A stretch of DNA of 64,000 bases from Elusimicrobiales bacterium (GCA_028713125.1 JAQTOU010000002.1:78583-142582); one strand, 5' to 3'; shown: positions 44,111 through 53,498, numbered from the stretch's first letter. The notes: generated by a model not told the origin, from the sequence alone. Made by a program: numbers and translations.

Positions 44111-44150
44111 ACCCGGGATACGCCGCAAGGCGGTCCCGGGTTTTATTTTT
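44111..44150 (+). terminator. Rho-independent terminator
   Basis: ACCCGGGA and TCCCGGGT form the stem (44111-44118 with 44134-44141) around an inner CGCCG-CAA-GGCGG helix, then TTTTATTTTT. It also serves as convergent boundary for the minus-strand gene. Confidence 0.85.
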
Positions 44151-44568
44151 GGGCGGAGTCCAGGGTTATTTCGATGTTCTTGCTGATGAACCTGACGCGG
44201 TCCTGGCGCGTTCCTTTCAGATCTCCCCTGCGCAAGGCTCCAAGCTGGCCGTGGGTGTTGACGAGCGCGTCAAGGTAGACCATCCGGGTCAGCAGGTCCG
44301 GCATGATCAAATTGGAGGAGGTCATCTCGAATTTGGCGGGAAAAACCGGGCTGATTATCTTTTTAACGGCTACCGGAACCCCGCTTTCGTTCCTGGCCAC
44401 GATGAAGAGCATGCTGTTGGCTCCCGGCAGGTTCGGCAGCAGTTCCTGTGCCACGCTGACCGTGCCGGAGATCCTGAAGAAGTATTTAAGCGCATAAGGA
44501 TAGCCGAAGCGCCAGGCAAGGGAAGCGGCCGCGGCCAGCAGGACCAGCCATATAAATCTCTTTAGCAT
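44143..44568 (-). CDS. Small membrane-anchored protein with a CcmI/CycH C-terminal-like domain
   Basis: 141 residues. One N-terminal hydrophobic helix (about 3-20). The rest (about 33-120) follows the C-terminal domain of CcmI/CcmH-2: ISGTVSVAQELLPNLPG, MLFIVARNESGVPVAVKKI, then KFEMTSSNLIMP and a LGALRRGDLKGTRQD stretch. In cytochrome c biogenesis this domain binds apocytochrome. No other ccm genes are near, so its role is open. Confidence 0.6.
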   Translation of the reverse strand: MLKRFIWLVLLAAAASLAWRFGYPYALKYFFRISGTVSVAQELLPNLPGANSMLFIVARNESGVPVAVKKIISPVFPAKFEMTSSNLIMPDLLTRMVYLDALVNTHGQLGALRRGDLKGTRQDRVRFISKNIEITLDSAQK

Positions 44569-44755
44569 TAATTTAATTTTACTAAATAACAGCTATTTAT
44601 ATTTATAGCGGCAGAATACCGCATAAGGCAAAAGAAGACGGCGGATTAAGCAAAAGAGGTTCCTGCGCTCTTCCCCCTCCGTGGCGCCCATGCTTTCAGC
44701 CTCTATCAGGTATTCTATGACACAATCTGTTAATAATCATTCAATATTCCTTTTA

Positions 44756-44784
44756 TTGACTTAAGGGAGGGTGTGTATTAAACT
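44756..44784 (+). promoter_or_regulatory. Sigma70-type promoter for the coiled-coil cluster
   Basis: -35 TTGACT (44756-44761), 17-base spacer, -10 TAAACT (44779-44784). It lies about 30 bases before the ATG of the large coiled-coil gene, within an AT-rich stretch. Confidence 0.7.
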
Positions 44785-44813
44785 TGATATAGAGTATTTA
44801 AAAGGTGAAAACT

Positions 44814-47800
44814 ATGGCAAACGAATACGGCGAGATCGAACAGCTGGTCAATGATGTAACAAGCCTGGACACCGCCCGCATGACGCTGCGCTGGGCGCTG
44901 GAAAAGCTGAACTCCATTGAGAAAGAGAAGGCCGATCTCAAGAAAAACCTGACCCTGGCCGAAGAGACCGCCAAGCGGCTGCAGGTCAAAGAGGCCTCCC
45001 TCACCGACGCCTATTCCTCCCGCAACAAGACCCTGGAGGAGAAAGAAGATTTTTACACCAAGCTGGAAGCCACCATGTCCCTGCTGGGCGAGGGCAAGTT
45101 GGACATCCAGCAGCTCCTGAAGAAAGAGGCCAAGCTGGATTCGCTGCGCCACAGCCTGGAACAGGAATACTCCGACAAATTCGAAGAGCTGGACCGCAAC
45201 CAGCGCTCCGTGATAGAGCGCTGGAACAGCCGCCTCCTGGAAGTTGAGAGCCAGTACGCCGGCCGCCTTGCCGAGGCCCAGAAGAAATACGACGGGCTGC
45301 GCGCGGAGCTGGAGGGCGAACACCAGGGGCGCCTGAGCAGGCTGGAAACCTCTTTTAAGGCCCGCGAAAAGGATCTTAACGAGCGGATCGGCGGGCTTGA
45401 GAAATGCGTCCACCTCTCCGAGGAGAAAGTGGAGACCCGCCGGCGCGAGCTGGAGGGCGAATATCTCGCCAAGAAGCGCGAGACGGAAGAGAACTACCGC
45501 AAGCTGCGGAATATGCTGGAAGCCGGCCTCGAGGAGAAGATCCGCGCCGCCGATTCCGACCATGCCGAGCAGGTGCGTTCTTTCGAGACCTCCTGGCAGA
45601 TAGAGCGCGCCAGGCTCCTCGAGGAGCAGCATGTGCGCGAGGCGCAGTACGCCTCCGCCCAGGACCGCATAAAAGATATAGAGAACGCGCTGGCCGTCCA
45701 GCAGGAGACCCACCATACCGAGCTGCTCAAGATAATTTCGGAAAAAGAAACCGCCTTCAGGGCCCAGCTGGCCGCGCTCGAAGCCGAAAAGAGCGCGAAA
45801 GAGGCGACAGTGAGGGAGCTGCAGGCCAGGCTCGAGAAAAAAGCCGCCGCCTGGGATGCCGACCGCGCTAGGCTGCAGGCCGAATATGACGCGAGGGTAA
45901 GCGTGATCGAGGAAGGCCAGCGCGGGCACGCCTCTTCGCTCGAGAAGACTTACGAGGAAAAGAAAAAAGAGGTTGAAAACGATCTGGCCGCCGGCCGCGC
46001 CGAGTTCGAAAAAGAATTCAACGCCCGCCTGGAGTCCGAGCGCAAGTCGATGGACGCCGAGAAGGCCGTCCTGGAAGAGGAAAAGCGCGCGCGCGAAGAA
46101 GCTCTTGCCGTTAATTCCGCCAGGCTTAAAGAACTTGAGAGCGCGATCACCGCTACGCGCGAGGAGCACCATAAAGACCTGATGGAGCGCATCCGCTCCG
46201 GGGAAGCCTCCTTCCGGGAGAAGCTGGCGGGCTTCGAGTCGGAAAAACAGGCCTATAACCAGACGATAAATAAACTTACCGACGAGCTCCGGCAGAAGGA
46301 AGCCTCCAATATAGAGGAGAAGAGAAAGATAGTAGAGGAATTTGAATCAAAGGCCTCCGCCCTTGAAGCCGGCTACTCCGCCAGGATCGCCAGCCTTGAG
46401 GCGGATTATTCCGCCCGCGTGGCGGCCGTTAAAGCCGAGGCTGTCGAAGAGATCAAGGCCGTGAAAGCCGGGGCCGCCGAAGAGATCAAGACCGTAAAAG
46501 CGGAAACAGCCGAACAGATCAATGCGGTAAGGACCGAAGCGATCGGGAAGATCGAGTCGGTACAGGCAGAGTCCGCGGATACGATAGAGGCCGTACACGC
46601 CGAGGCAGCCGATAAAATAGAAGCGGAAAGGAAGAACTGGCACGCCGAGCGCTCCAGGTTCGAAAATATGCTGTCCGAGGCTTCCGGCAATTATGCGGAA
46701 GCCCAGAAAAAAATAGAGACGTACGACGCCGCCCTGCGCCAGGCCGGAATGGCCAATGCCGGGCTGGAGGAGCGCTTTAACAGGGGGCTGATCGAGGCCA
46801 GGGCAAATTACGAGAAGGAACTTTCCGTCCGCGTTAAAGAATCCGTAGCGGCGCAGACGGCGGACCTGTTCCAGGCCCTTGAAGCCGCCACGGCCAGGCA
46901 GGCCGAGCTTTCAACCGAGCTGGACGCCAAAACGGACGTGATCAACGCCTTGAACCATTCAGTAGTAGAAGCGAAACGCGACTGCGAAGCCCGCGCCAGC
47001 GCCTCGGTTTCCGAGGCTGTCGCCGCGCGCCGCGCCGAGCTGGAGAAGATCTACGCCCGCAAGCAGGCCGCCTTCGAAGAGGATTGCCAGGCGCGGCTGG
47101 AAGTAATGAACAGCGAGTTCACGATCAAGTGCGAGCGCCTCGCCGAGGAGAACGCCTCGCTTAGAAAAGATATCGAGAGGGAGAGCGCGGACGCGGCGAA
47201 AGCCAACGCCCGGGCGAAGGAGCAGGGCGAGAAGCTGCTTGCGGCCGAGAAGGCCTTCCACAACGAGAAGATCGAGCTGCAGAAGGCCCAGATCACGGAG
47301 CTGGAGCAGACGGTGGCCGACGCGGTCTCGACGGCCGTGGAGATGGCCGAGGACAGGCTGCGCCACGCCCAGGAGGAGCTTGAGAAGTCTAAAAAGGTCA
47401 ACAGGGAAGAAGTGAAGCTGCTCGAAGAAGGCTTCGACGCCGAGAAGGACCAACTGCTGGAGGAGATAGGCCGCCGCGACCGCTATATCGAGAACGCGGA
47501 CATGAAAGTGCAGGAGCTGGAGCGCGCGATGATCAAGTACCGCCAGACGGCCTCCGGCGAGCTGATGAAGAATATCTCCGACCAGGACGCCCGCTTCCGC
47601 GAGATGGCGGCGGAGGAAAAGGCGCGCGGCGACGCCCGGATAAAGCAGCTCGAGAGCCTGCTCTCCGCGAAGGAAAAGCTGCTGTCCGAAGGAGACAAGT
47701 TCTACAGGCAGAAGCAGCTGGAGCTGGACAACCTGCACGCCGCCCTTAACATGCGCGTGAACGGGTTCAACCAGGAGATCTTCTCGCAGAAGCAGGAGCT

Positions 47801-47930
47801 CAGCGAAAAAGAAAAAGAGCTTAACGAGTACCGGCTTAAGCTTGAAAAAGATTACGCCCTTAAAAACTCGGAGCTCGAGCAGATGAAGGCGGAACTTTCC
47901 CGGGCTATCCTCGAGTACAGGAAGAGATAA
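44814..47930 (+). CDS. Large coiled-coil protein with hendecad repeats
   Basis: 1038 residues, starting at ATG 44814 (the GTG at 44805 is part of the AAGGTGA ribosome site). No signal peptide, no membrane helix: cytoplasmic. Nearly all of it is Glu/Lys/Ala/Leu heptad coiled coil. Residues about 507-605 (46332-46628) switch to 11-residue units, nine of them, such as KAEAVEEIKAV, KAGAAEEIKTV, KAETAEQINAV. Such proteins often build filaments or scaffolds. Two further coiled-coil genes follow directly. No family is recognised. Confidence 0.8.
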   Translation: MANEYGEIEQLVNDVTSLDTARMTLRWALEKLNSIEKEKADLKKNLTLAEETAKRLQVKEASLTDAYSSRNKTLEEKEDFYTKLEATMSLLGEGKLDIQQLLKKEAKLDSLRHSLEQEYSDKFEELDRNQRSVIERWNSRLLEVESQYAGRLAEAQKKYDGLRAELEGEHQGRLSRLETSFKAREKDLNERIGGLEKCVHLSEEKVETRRRELEGEYLAKKRETEENYRKLRNMLEAGLEEKIRAADSDHAEQVRSFETSWQIERARLLEEQHVREAQYASAQDRIKDIENALAVQQETHHTELLKIISEKETAFRAQLAALEAEKSAKEATVRELQARLEKKAAAWDADRARLQAEYDARVSVIEEGQRGHASSLEKTYEEKKKEVENDLAAGRAEFEKEFNARLESERKSMDAEKAVLEEEKRAREEALAVNSARLKELESAITATREEHHKDLMERIRSGEASFREKLAGFESEKQAYNQTINKLTDELRQKEASNIEEKRKIVEEFESKASALEAGYSARIASLEADYSARVAAVKAEAVEEIKAVKAGAAEEIKTVKAETAEQINAVRTEAIGKIESVQAESADTIEAVHAEAADKIEAERKNWHAERSRFENMLSEASGNYAEAQKKIETYDAALRQAGMANAGLEERFNRGLIEARANYEKELSVRVKESVAAQTADLFQALEAATARQAELSTELDAKTDVINALNHSVVEAKRDCEARASASVSEAVAARRAELEKIYARKQAAFEEDCQARLEVMNSEFTIKCERLAEENASLRKDIERESADAAKANARAKEQGEKLLAAEKAFHNEKIELQKAQITELEQTVADAVSTAVEMAEDRLRHAQEELEKSKKVNREEVKLLEEGFDAEKDQLLEEIGRRDRYIENADMKVQELERAMIKYRQTASGELMKNISDQDARFREMAAEEKARGDARIKQLESLLSAKEKLLSEGDKFYRQKQLELDNLHAALNMRVNGFNQEIFSQKQELSEKEKELNEYRLKLEKDYALKNSELEQMKAELSRAILEYRKR
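46332..46628 (+). repeat. Nine tandem 33-base (11-residue) units
   Basis: In-frame imperfect repeats coding for 11-residue coiled-coil units, from VEEFESKASAL to HAEAADKIEAE. The last six share the xAEAxxxIxAV pattern most clearly. An 11-residue period fits a right-handed or straight coil, unlike the left-handed heptads around it. Confidence 0.65.
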
Positions 47931-47932
47931 TT

Positions 47933-48760
47933 ATGGAAAAAGAACGCGCCATCCAATGTGTTCCGGTAGAGCTGCTTGAGAAGCTGAAAGCGCTCGCGGC
48001 CAAGCTCTGGGAGGACAGGAACCCCACTTCCGTCCACCTCAACGCCATCCTCGAGGAGTTCGAGCCGGACCTGAAATCCCTGAGCAATACTATCAAGGAA
48101 TACGACAGCGAGTATTCCGAACGCGTGGCCTCTAACCAGAGCAAGTACGAGCAGAAAGAAAGCCGCATCAAGAAGGAGCTGGACGAGCTTAAATCCCGCC
48201 TGGCCGCGGCCGAGAGCTCCAGGGCCGAGACCCTCAGGAAATACGAGGAGGTCAAGGCGGCCTATAATTCCCGCGAGGCGCTTATCGCCGAGCTAAAGAT
48301 CAAAACCACGGAAGACGAGGGCGCGCTCAACGCCCGGTTCGTCGCCAGGATGCAGGAGCTTTACGAGAAGTTCAATAAGAAAGAGCTGGACATGCTGGCC
48401 CAGTGGGAAGAAAAAAACAAAGCCCTGGAGGCGAAAGAGCGGGAGCTTGAGCAGCAGCACGCCGCGAAGGGCGAGCAGCTGCGGCTGCGGGGGAGAGCTC
48501 TCGACGAAGAGTATAACGCCAGGAAAGCGGAGCTTATAAAGGCTTTCGAAAAGATAAGGCTGGATATCAGCGGCCGGGAACAGTCGCTGGAGCGCGAATA
48601 CGCCGACAAATTCGGGCAGCTTAAACTGCGAGAAGAGGCGATGGAGGGGGATTTTAACGCCAGGAAGGCGGACCTTAAAAGGACTTTCGACAGGATAAAG
48701 GCCGAGCTTGACGCAAGGGAGAGCTCCCTGGACAAGAGGGAGAGGGGGGAGAAACCATGA
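47933..48760 (+). CDS. Coiled-coil protein
   Basis: 275 residues starting two bases after the large coiled-coil gene. Residues about 1-45 are more globular (ALAAKLWEDRNPTSVHLNAILEEFEPDL), then a coiled coil to the end with tandem stretches such as LRLRGRALDEEYNARKAELI and LKLREEAMEGDFNARKADLK (a repeat of about 42 residues). Cytoplasmic. Overlaps the next gene by four bases. Confidence 0.8.
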   Translation: MEKERAIQCVPVELLEKLKALAAKLWEDRNPTSVHLNAILEEFEPDLKSLSNTIKEYDSEYSERVASNQSKYEQKESRIKKELDELKSRLAAAESSRAETLRKYEEVKAAYNSREALIAELKIKTTEDEGALNARFVARMQELYEKFNKKELDMLAQWEEKNKALEAKERELEQQHAAKGEQLRLRGRALDEEYNARKAELIKAFEKIRLDISGREQSLEREYADKFGQLKLREEAMEGDFNARKADLKRTFDRIKAELDARESSLDKRERGEKP

Positions 48761-49392
48761 GAGGCTCCGAGGATCTCAAGAACCTGCTCGAGAAGCTGAA
48801 GGGGGAAGTGGCGCCGCTGCCTCAGAGGCAGCCGGAAACCCCGGAGCCGCCCGCCAAACGCGGCGAGCGGGTTCCGGAACCGCCCTCCAGGCAGCCGCGC
48901 GGGTTCTACGCCGCGGGCCCGGACCGGGTTCCGCAGCGGGCCGCGCCGCCGCCGGAAAGGACCGGCAGGTCCTATTCGCTCCAGGAGCGGGTGCCTTCGG
49001 CAGGGCCGCAAAATACGGCCTGGGGAGAGAACAAGGAGATAATACTTTTCGGGATGCTGGCCTCGCTTATCGCCGCTCTCGGCGGAGTGCTGGCCGGGAT
49101 CGAGTACCTGGTGGTCGTCGGGGCGGTGTTTTTCTCGTTTTTTTCGCTTGCGCTCCTGCTGGCGCTTTTCAGGTTCTCCTTAAGCCAGCGGGGCCAGAGC
49201 GCGGAGGCCGCCGGCCTGGCGGAGCGCGTGGACGCTCTTTCCAGGAAAGTGGAGATGCTGAGCGCGAAAGCCGCTACGGAAGGCCTCGCCCCTCCTTCGG
49301 GAAGCCCGGCCAGGGATACCGAGCTGGAGAACAGGGTGGAAGAGCTGCGCGTGCTGGTCAAATCGCTCACGAAAGCCGTGGGGATGGAATAG
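48757..49392 (+). CDS. Membrane-hairpin protein with Pro-rich N-terminus
   Basis: 211 residues. Residues 1-85 are Pro/Arg/Glu-rich and probably disordered. Two membrane helices at about 90-110 and 114-138 (ILFGMLASLIAALGGVLAG; VVVGAVFFSFFSLALLLALF) make a hairpin, then a short coiled coil (about 150-208). It could anchor the two coiled-coil proteins encoded upstream to the membrane. It ends the cluster; the next gene starts after 91 bases. Confidence 0.75.
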   Translation: MRGSEDLKNLLEKLKGEVAPLPQRQPETPEPPAKRGERVPEPPSRQPRGFYAAGPDRVPQRAAPPPERTGRSYSLQERVPSAGPQNTAWGENKEIILFGMLASLIAALGGVLAGIEYLVVVGAVFFSFFSLALLLALFRFSLSQRGQSAEAAGLAERVDALSRKVEMLSAKAATEGLAPPSGSPARDTELENRVEELRVLVKSLTKAVGME

Positions 49393-49448
49393 GCCGGGGA
49401 GAGATCTCCGCCAGGCTCAGGGAGCCGCGGAGCATAGCCAGAATCTTA

Positions 49449-49483
49449 TTGAGGCCGCCGCTCCTAATATATATAATAAAATT
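49449..49483 (+). promoter_or_regulatory. Promoter of the polysaccharide export gene, possibly leaderless
   Basis: -35 TTGAGG (49449-49454), 17-base spacer, -10 TATAAT (49472-49477), then AAAATT and the ATG at 49484. A start point near the ATG leaves almost no leader, and no Shine-Dalgarno is seen. Confidence 0.6.
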
Positions 49484-50176
49484 ATGAAGATCCTATCCGC
49501 AGCGCTGTCGATCCTTACCTTTTTCAGCACTATCCCGGCTTTCAGCCTGGACCTCGCCGCCATGGGCGCGCTGAACAAAGAATATTTCATCGAAGCCGGG
49601 GACGTCATAAGCGTCAACGTGCAGCCCGCCGAAGAATTTTCCAAGGAAGTCACGGTGCAGCCCGACGGGACCATCGAGATCCCCATGCTTGGGTCCATGA
49701 AGGCGCAGGGCATAAAGCCGGACGACCTGCAGAAGATCCTGACGGCTAAATTTTCCAAGTACGTTTCCAATCCCTCCATCACGATCAGCGTGCGCAAATT
49801 CTCGTCGAGCCGCGTGGCGGTGATCGGCGAGATAAAACAGTCCGGCTATTTTGAATACCGCGAGGGCATGCGCCTGCTGGACCTGGTCGCGCAGGCCGGC
49901 GGAACCGCCGATTACGCCCGCAGGGACAGGGTCCGCATTTTCAGGCGCGTCAAAGGCGCGGACGACAAAGTGGCGGAAGAGATAATAAAGGCCGACCTGG
50001 AGGCCGTGTTCGCCGGGAATATGGACAAGAATATAGCGCTCGCCACCGGGGATATCGTTTATATACCGCGCAAGTCTTACTCCACGGCGGCGAAGTGGAT
50101 AACCGACAATTTCGTCCCCTGGGCGACCTTATTCACTTTCGCGATCACGGCCAGCATCGTGGCCAAGAAGAATTAA
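49484..50176 (+). CDS. Polysaccharide export protein, Wza/BexD type
   Basis: 230 residues. Signal peptide about 1-22. Poly_export domain (about 30-115: YFIEAGDVISVNVQPAEEFS and VQPDGTIEIPMLGSMKAQG) then one SLBB-like domain (about 117-195: VAVIGEIKQSGYFEYREGM and LDLVAQAGGTAD). A hydrophobic C-terminal helix (about 207-225) is present. It is short, without Wza's outer-membrane barrel helix pattern. The partner kinase follows four bases on. Confidence 0.9.
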   Translation: MKILSAALSILTFFSTIPAFSLDLAAMGALNKEYFIEAGDVISVNVQPAEEFSKEVTVQPDGTIEIPMLGSMKAQGIKPDDLQKILTAKFSKYVSNPSITISVRKFSSSRVAVIGEIKQSGYFEYREGMRLLDLVAQAGGTADYARRDRVRIFRRVKGADDKVAEEIIKADLEAVFAGNMDKNIALATGDIVYIPRKSYSTAAKWITDNFVPWATLFTFAITASIVAKKN

Positions 50177-50180
50177 CACA

Positions 50181-52037
50181 ATGAACGCCGAACTTACACT
50201 TTACGATTACTGGCGCATAGTCAACAGGCGCAAATGGGTAGCCCTGCTGATCTTCGCGGTAACCGTTTTCTCGACGCTGTTCTATACGCGCCTCCAGCCC
50301 ACCGTGTACCGCAGCCAGGGCAAGATAAAAATAAAGCCTCCGACCTCCTACTCCCGGATCACCGGCTCCGTCGCCGAGGAATTCGATCCCTGGAGCGCCG
50401 TGGCCACCGAGCTGATGGTCATAACTTCTTCCGAGATCTCCGAGCGCGCCGCGGCCAAGCTTGGCATGCCGTCCGGGGCCAGGTCCACGGCCGAGATAGC
50501 CGGATCATACAAAGTGGAGCGCCTGACCGACTCCAACCTGATAGCTATTTCCGCTTTTAATTCCGACCCGGTAAAGGCCTCCGATATCGTGATGGCCGTG
50601 ATAGAGGCTTACCACGATTTCGACCTGGAGCAGAAGAGCCTGCAGGCCAGGAAAACCCTGGCCGATATCTCGGCGCGCAAGGACGAGGTCGAGGACAGCC
50701 TGCGCACCCTGGAGAGGCAGAAGCAGAATTTCATCGAGAAGAACCCGAAGACCGGCCTGGGCGCGGCCCTGGCGAACCAGCTGGCGGACCTGGAGATAAA
50801 GAGAAAGGAGCTGCTGGAAAAATACACCCCGAACCACCCAGAGGTCCAGAGCCTGCAGCAGCGCATAGACATGGTGGAGAGCAAGCTGGAGGAGATCCCC
50901 GCGCAGGAGGTGACGCTGGCCCGGATAAGCCGCGAGCTGCGCCTGCAGGAGGACCTTTATACCACCCTCAACAGGCAGCACGAGGAAGCCAAACTGGGCG
51001 TGTCCTCGATGGTCTCTTTCGTTACCGTGGTGCAGCGGCCCGCTCCGGAAAGAACGCCCATCTCCCCGAACCGCAGGCTTAATTTGATGGTCGGCATCGT
51101 CCTGGGCATGTTCATAGCCGTGGTCGTGGTTTTCCTGCTGGAGAACCTGGACGTTTCCATCTCCACTATCGAGGATATCGAAGGCTTCATGAAGCTGCCG
51201 GTGCTCGGGATCATCCCCAACATCATGAGCGAAAAGCCGCTGGATAACTGGCTCACCAATGTTTTCAAGAAAGAGCGCTATACCGTGGACGCTTTCCGCA
51301 GCGTGCTGATAGTGAACAAGCGCTACGCCTCCGGCGTGATAGAGTCCTATCACACCATGCGCACCAATATCATGTCCAACCTGAAGACCAAGGACAGCGT
51401 CTCCCTGGTCATCAGCTCCGCCGGCGCCGCCGAGGGCAAGACCCTGACGGCTGTTAATTTCGCGCTGGCCGCCGCGCATTCCGGGCTGAAAACCCTGCTG
51501 ATAGACGCCGACCTGCGGCGCCCGGCCGTCAACGAGATCTTCGGGACCAAAAAGGCTCCCGGCCTCAGCGACGTGCTGACCGGGAAAGCCGACTGGCGCG
51601 AAGCCGCGCTGGAAAGCGCCGATTTTATCATGGGCGGCCTGGATTTCGACCAACTGATGCGCTTCTCGGGGATCGAGAACCTCAAGGTGCTTAACTGCGG
51701 AACCCAGCCAGAGAACGTAGTGGACGTTCTGGATTCGGCCAACTGGAAGGACCTGATGGAAGACCTCAAGAGCGAGTTCGACCTTATAGTTTTCGACGCG
51801 CCGCCGCTGCTGCTCTTCGTCGACGCGGTGATGATAGCCAAGCACGCCTCCGACGGCGTAGTGCTGGTCTATAAGGCCGGCAAGATCGCGCGCGGCGCCC
51901 TCAAGCGCGCTGCCGACCAGATAACCAACGCCAACGCCCACATGCTCGGCGTAGTCCTCAACGGAGTGCGCGCCTCCGAGATGGGGCCGCAGTACGGCTA
52001 CTATTACAAAGATTACAAGAACTACGCCAAGCGGTAA
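50181..52037 (+). CDS. Wzc-type tyrosine autokinase (Wzz plus BY-kinase)
   Basis: 618 residues. N-terminal Wzz chain-length domain with two membrane helices (about 18-36 and 304-322) and a long coiled periplasmic loop. The cytoplasmic kinase has Walker A SAGAAEGKTLTAVNFA, Walker A' LLIDADLRRP and Walker B LIVFDAPP. The C-terminus is Tyr-rich (YGYYYKDYKNYAKR, six Tyr), the autophosphorylation cluster. It controls export and chain length together with the Wza-like protein. Confidence 0.94.
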   Translation: MNAELTLYDYWRIVNRRKWVALLIFAVTVFSTLFYTRLQPTVYRSQGKIKIKPPTSYSRITGSVAEEFDPWSAVATELMVITSSEISERAAAKLGMPSGARSTAEIAGSYKVERLTDSNLIAISAFNSDPVKASDIVMAVIEAYHDFDLEQKSLQARKTLADISARKDEVEDSLRTLERQKQNFIEKNPKTGLGAALANQLADLEIKRKELLEKYTPNHPEVQSLQQRIDMVESKLEEIPAQEVTLARISRELRLQEDLYTTLNRQHEEAKLGVSSMVSFVTVVQRPAPERTPISPNRRLNLMVGIVLGMFIAVVVVFLLENLDVSISTIEDIEGFMKLPVLGIIPNIMSEKPLDNWLTNVFKKERYTVDAFRSVLIVNKRYASGVIESYHTMRTNIMSNLKTKDSVSLVISSAGAAEGKTLTAVNFALAAAHSGLKTLLIDADLRRPAVNEIFGTKKAPGLSDVLTGKADWREAALESADFIMGGLDFDQLMRFSGIENLKVLNCGTQPENVVDVLDSANWKDLMEDLKSEFDLIVFDAPPLLLFVDAVMIAKHASDGVVLVYKAGKIARGALKRAADQITNANAHMLGVVLNGVRASEMGPQYGYYYKDYKNYAKR

Positions 52038-52043
52038 GTTTCC

Positions 52044-53429
52044 ATGCCTATTATAATCGTCCTCTTAGCCCTTGCCGCCGCGGGCTGGCTGGGCTTCATG
52101 GCCGCGGCCGGCGCGCAATATTCTCTTATATTGCTGCTGGGCGCGCTGATCGTAGGTCTTTTCGCTTTCTTTTCCCCGAAACTCAGTCTTGTGCTCCTGG
52201 TCTTCTCGATGCTGTTGTCCCCGGAAATAAATCTCGCCGGCCTGGCGGGCAGCGGCCGGAATATAGTCGTGCGCTATGACGATATATTGCTTCTGATAAT
52301 ATTTTTTTCCTGGCTGGGCAAGACGGCTATAGTCAAGGACAAGCCCCTGGTCTTCCGTTCCCCGGTACAGAACCCGATATTGCTCTACACTTTCGTCTGC
52401 GTCCTCTCCACCGCTTTCGGCGTAATGGGAGGAAGAATAAACTGGGAGACGGCGATCTTCTATATCCTGAAATACGTGGAGTATTTCCTTCTGTACTTCA
52501 TGGTTTTCAATATCATAGAAAGCAAGGAGGAGGTTCGCCGCTACCTGAAAGCGGGGGCGGTAGTGGCCGCCCTTGTTACGGTTTACGCCGTCTGGTACTA
52601 TTTTAACGCGGGCCCGGGAGCCAGGGCGTCGACCCCTTTCGAGGCCCCGCTGGGAAATCCGGAGGAATCTGAACCGGCCTCGCTTGGCGGGTACTACCTG
52701 ATCGTATTCGGCTTGATATTCGGGGTCATTTCCGAGATGCCTTTCAGGACTTTCGCCTGGGCCTTTGCGTCCATGGCGGCAATGCTCCCGGCCTTTATAC
52801 TCACGCTTTCGCGCGCTTCCTATATCGGGCTGGCTTTTTCGGGCCTGGCCGCTATTTTCCTTTCCCGTCAAAGACGTCTTTTTCTCATAAGCGTTACCGC
52901 GCTGGGTGTGCTGGGGATTTCGCTTTCTCCCTTCCTCGCGGAGCGGGCCAAAGTCCGCGTGCAAGAGACCTATGTGGGAAATCAGGCCAACACGGTTTTT
53001 AACACGCCGGTCGGAGAGATCAGGCTGGAAGAATCCGCCGCGCTGCGCGTGCGCTCCTGGCAAAGAAGTGTTTTTTATTGGCTGCCTAAAAATGTGCTGA
53101 TCGGCAACGGGGTTACCGGCGTCGGCCTCTCTGATGCCCAGGTGCCGCTTGTAATAGCGGAAACCGGGGTTGTAGGGCTTGTTTTATGGGTGTGGATGAT
53201 TGTTGTGTGTTTTAAAGTTTCGTGGCGGCTTTACCATAAAAGCGACGATCCCTTTGTGCGCACCCTCTCGCTCGGCTACATTATCGGGCTTATAGGCCTG
53301 CTTTGGCAGTCTATCGGAGTTAATACCTTCATCATAGTCCGCATAATGGAGCCTTTCTGGTTCCTGACCGCCATAATAATGAAACTGGCCCAATTGGAGC
53401 CGGAAGGTGAAAAAAATTCTCTTGTCTGA
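52044..53429 (+). CDS. O-antigen ligase / polymerase (Wzy_C family)
   Basis: 461 residues with about ten membrane helices. The Wzy_C-type loop and the arginine-rich region (LTLSRASYIGLAFSGLAAIF) and the C-terminal GNGVTGVGLSDAQVPLVIAETG (a large periplasmic loop with H/R) are visible. It joins or polymerises polysaccharide chains at the periplasmic face. It follows the kinase gene by six bases. Confidence 0.85.
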   Translation: MPIIIVLLALAAAGWLGFMAAAGAQYSLILLLGALIVGLFAFFSPKLSLVLLVFSMLLSPEINLAGLAGSGRNIVVRYDDILLLIIFFSWLGKTAIVKDKPLVFRSPVQNPILLYTFVCVLSTAFGVMGGRINWETAIFYILKYVEYFLLYFMVFNIIESKEEVRRYLKAGAVVAALVTVYAVWYYFNAGPGARASTPFEAPLGNPEESEPASLGGYYLIVFGLIFGVISEMPFRTFAWAFASMAAMLPAFILTLSRASYIGLAFSGLAAIFLSRQRRLFLISVTALGVLGISLSPFLAERAKVRVQETYVGNQANTVFNTPVGEIRLEESAALRVRSWQRSVFYWLPKNVLIGNGVTGVGLSDAQVPLVIAETGVVGLVLWVWMIVVCFKVSWRLYHKSDDPFVRTLSLGYIIGLIGLLWQSIGVNTFIIVRIMEPFWFLTAIIMKLAQLEPEGEKNSLV

Positions 53430-53498
53430 GGATACTGCCGGCAGCGGAGACTGGCCGGCTGTTACGTGCAGCGCCCCGATTTGCCTAGGATTTTACAT

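Noticed and set aside
44593..44691. Small minus-strand frame of 32 residues ending RYKYK upstream of the CcmI-like gene
   Set aside because: No ribosome site and no recognised family. It lies in the AT-rich promoter gap. It may be a remnant, but there is too little to support a gene.
44805..44813. GTG start for the large coiled-coil protein
   Set aside because: The GTG is part of the AAGGTGA ribosome site for the ATG at 44814.
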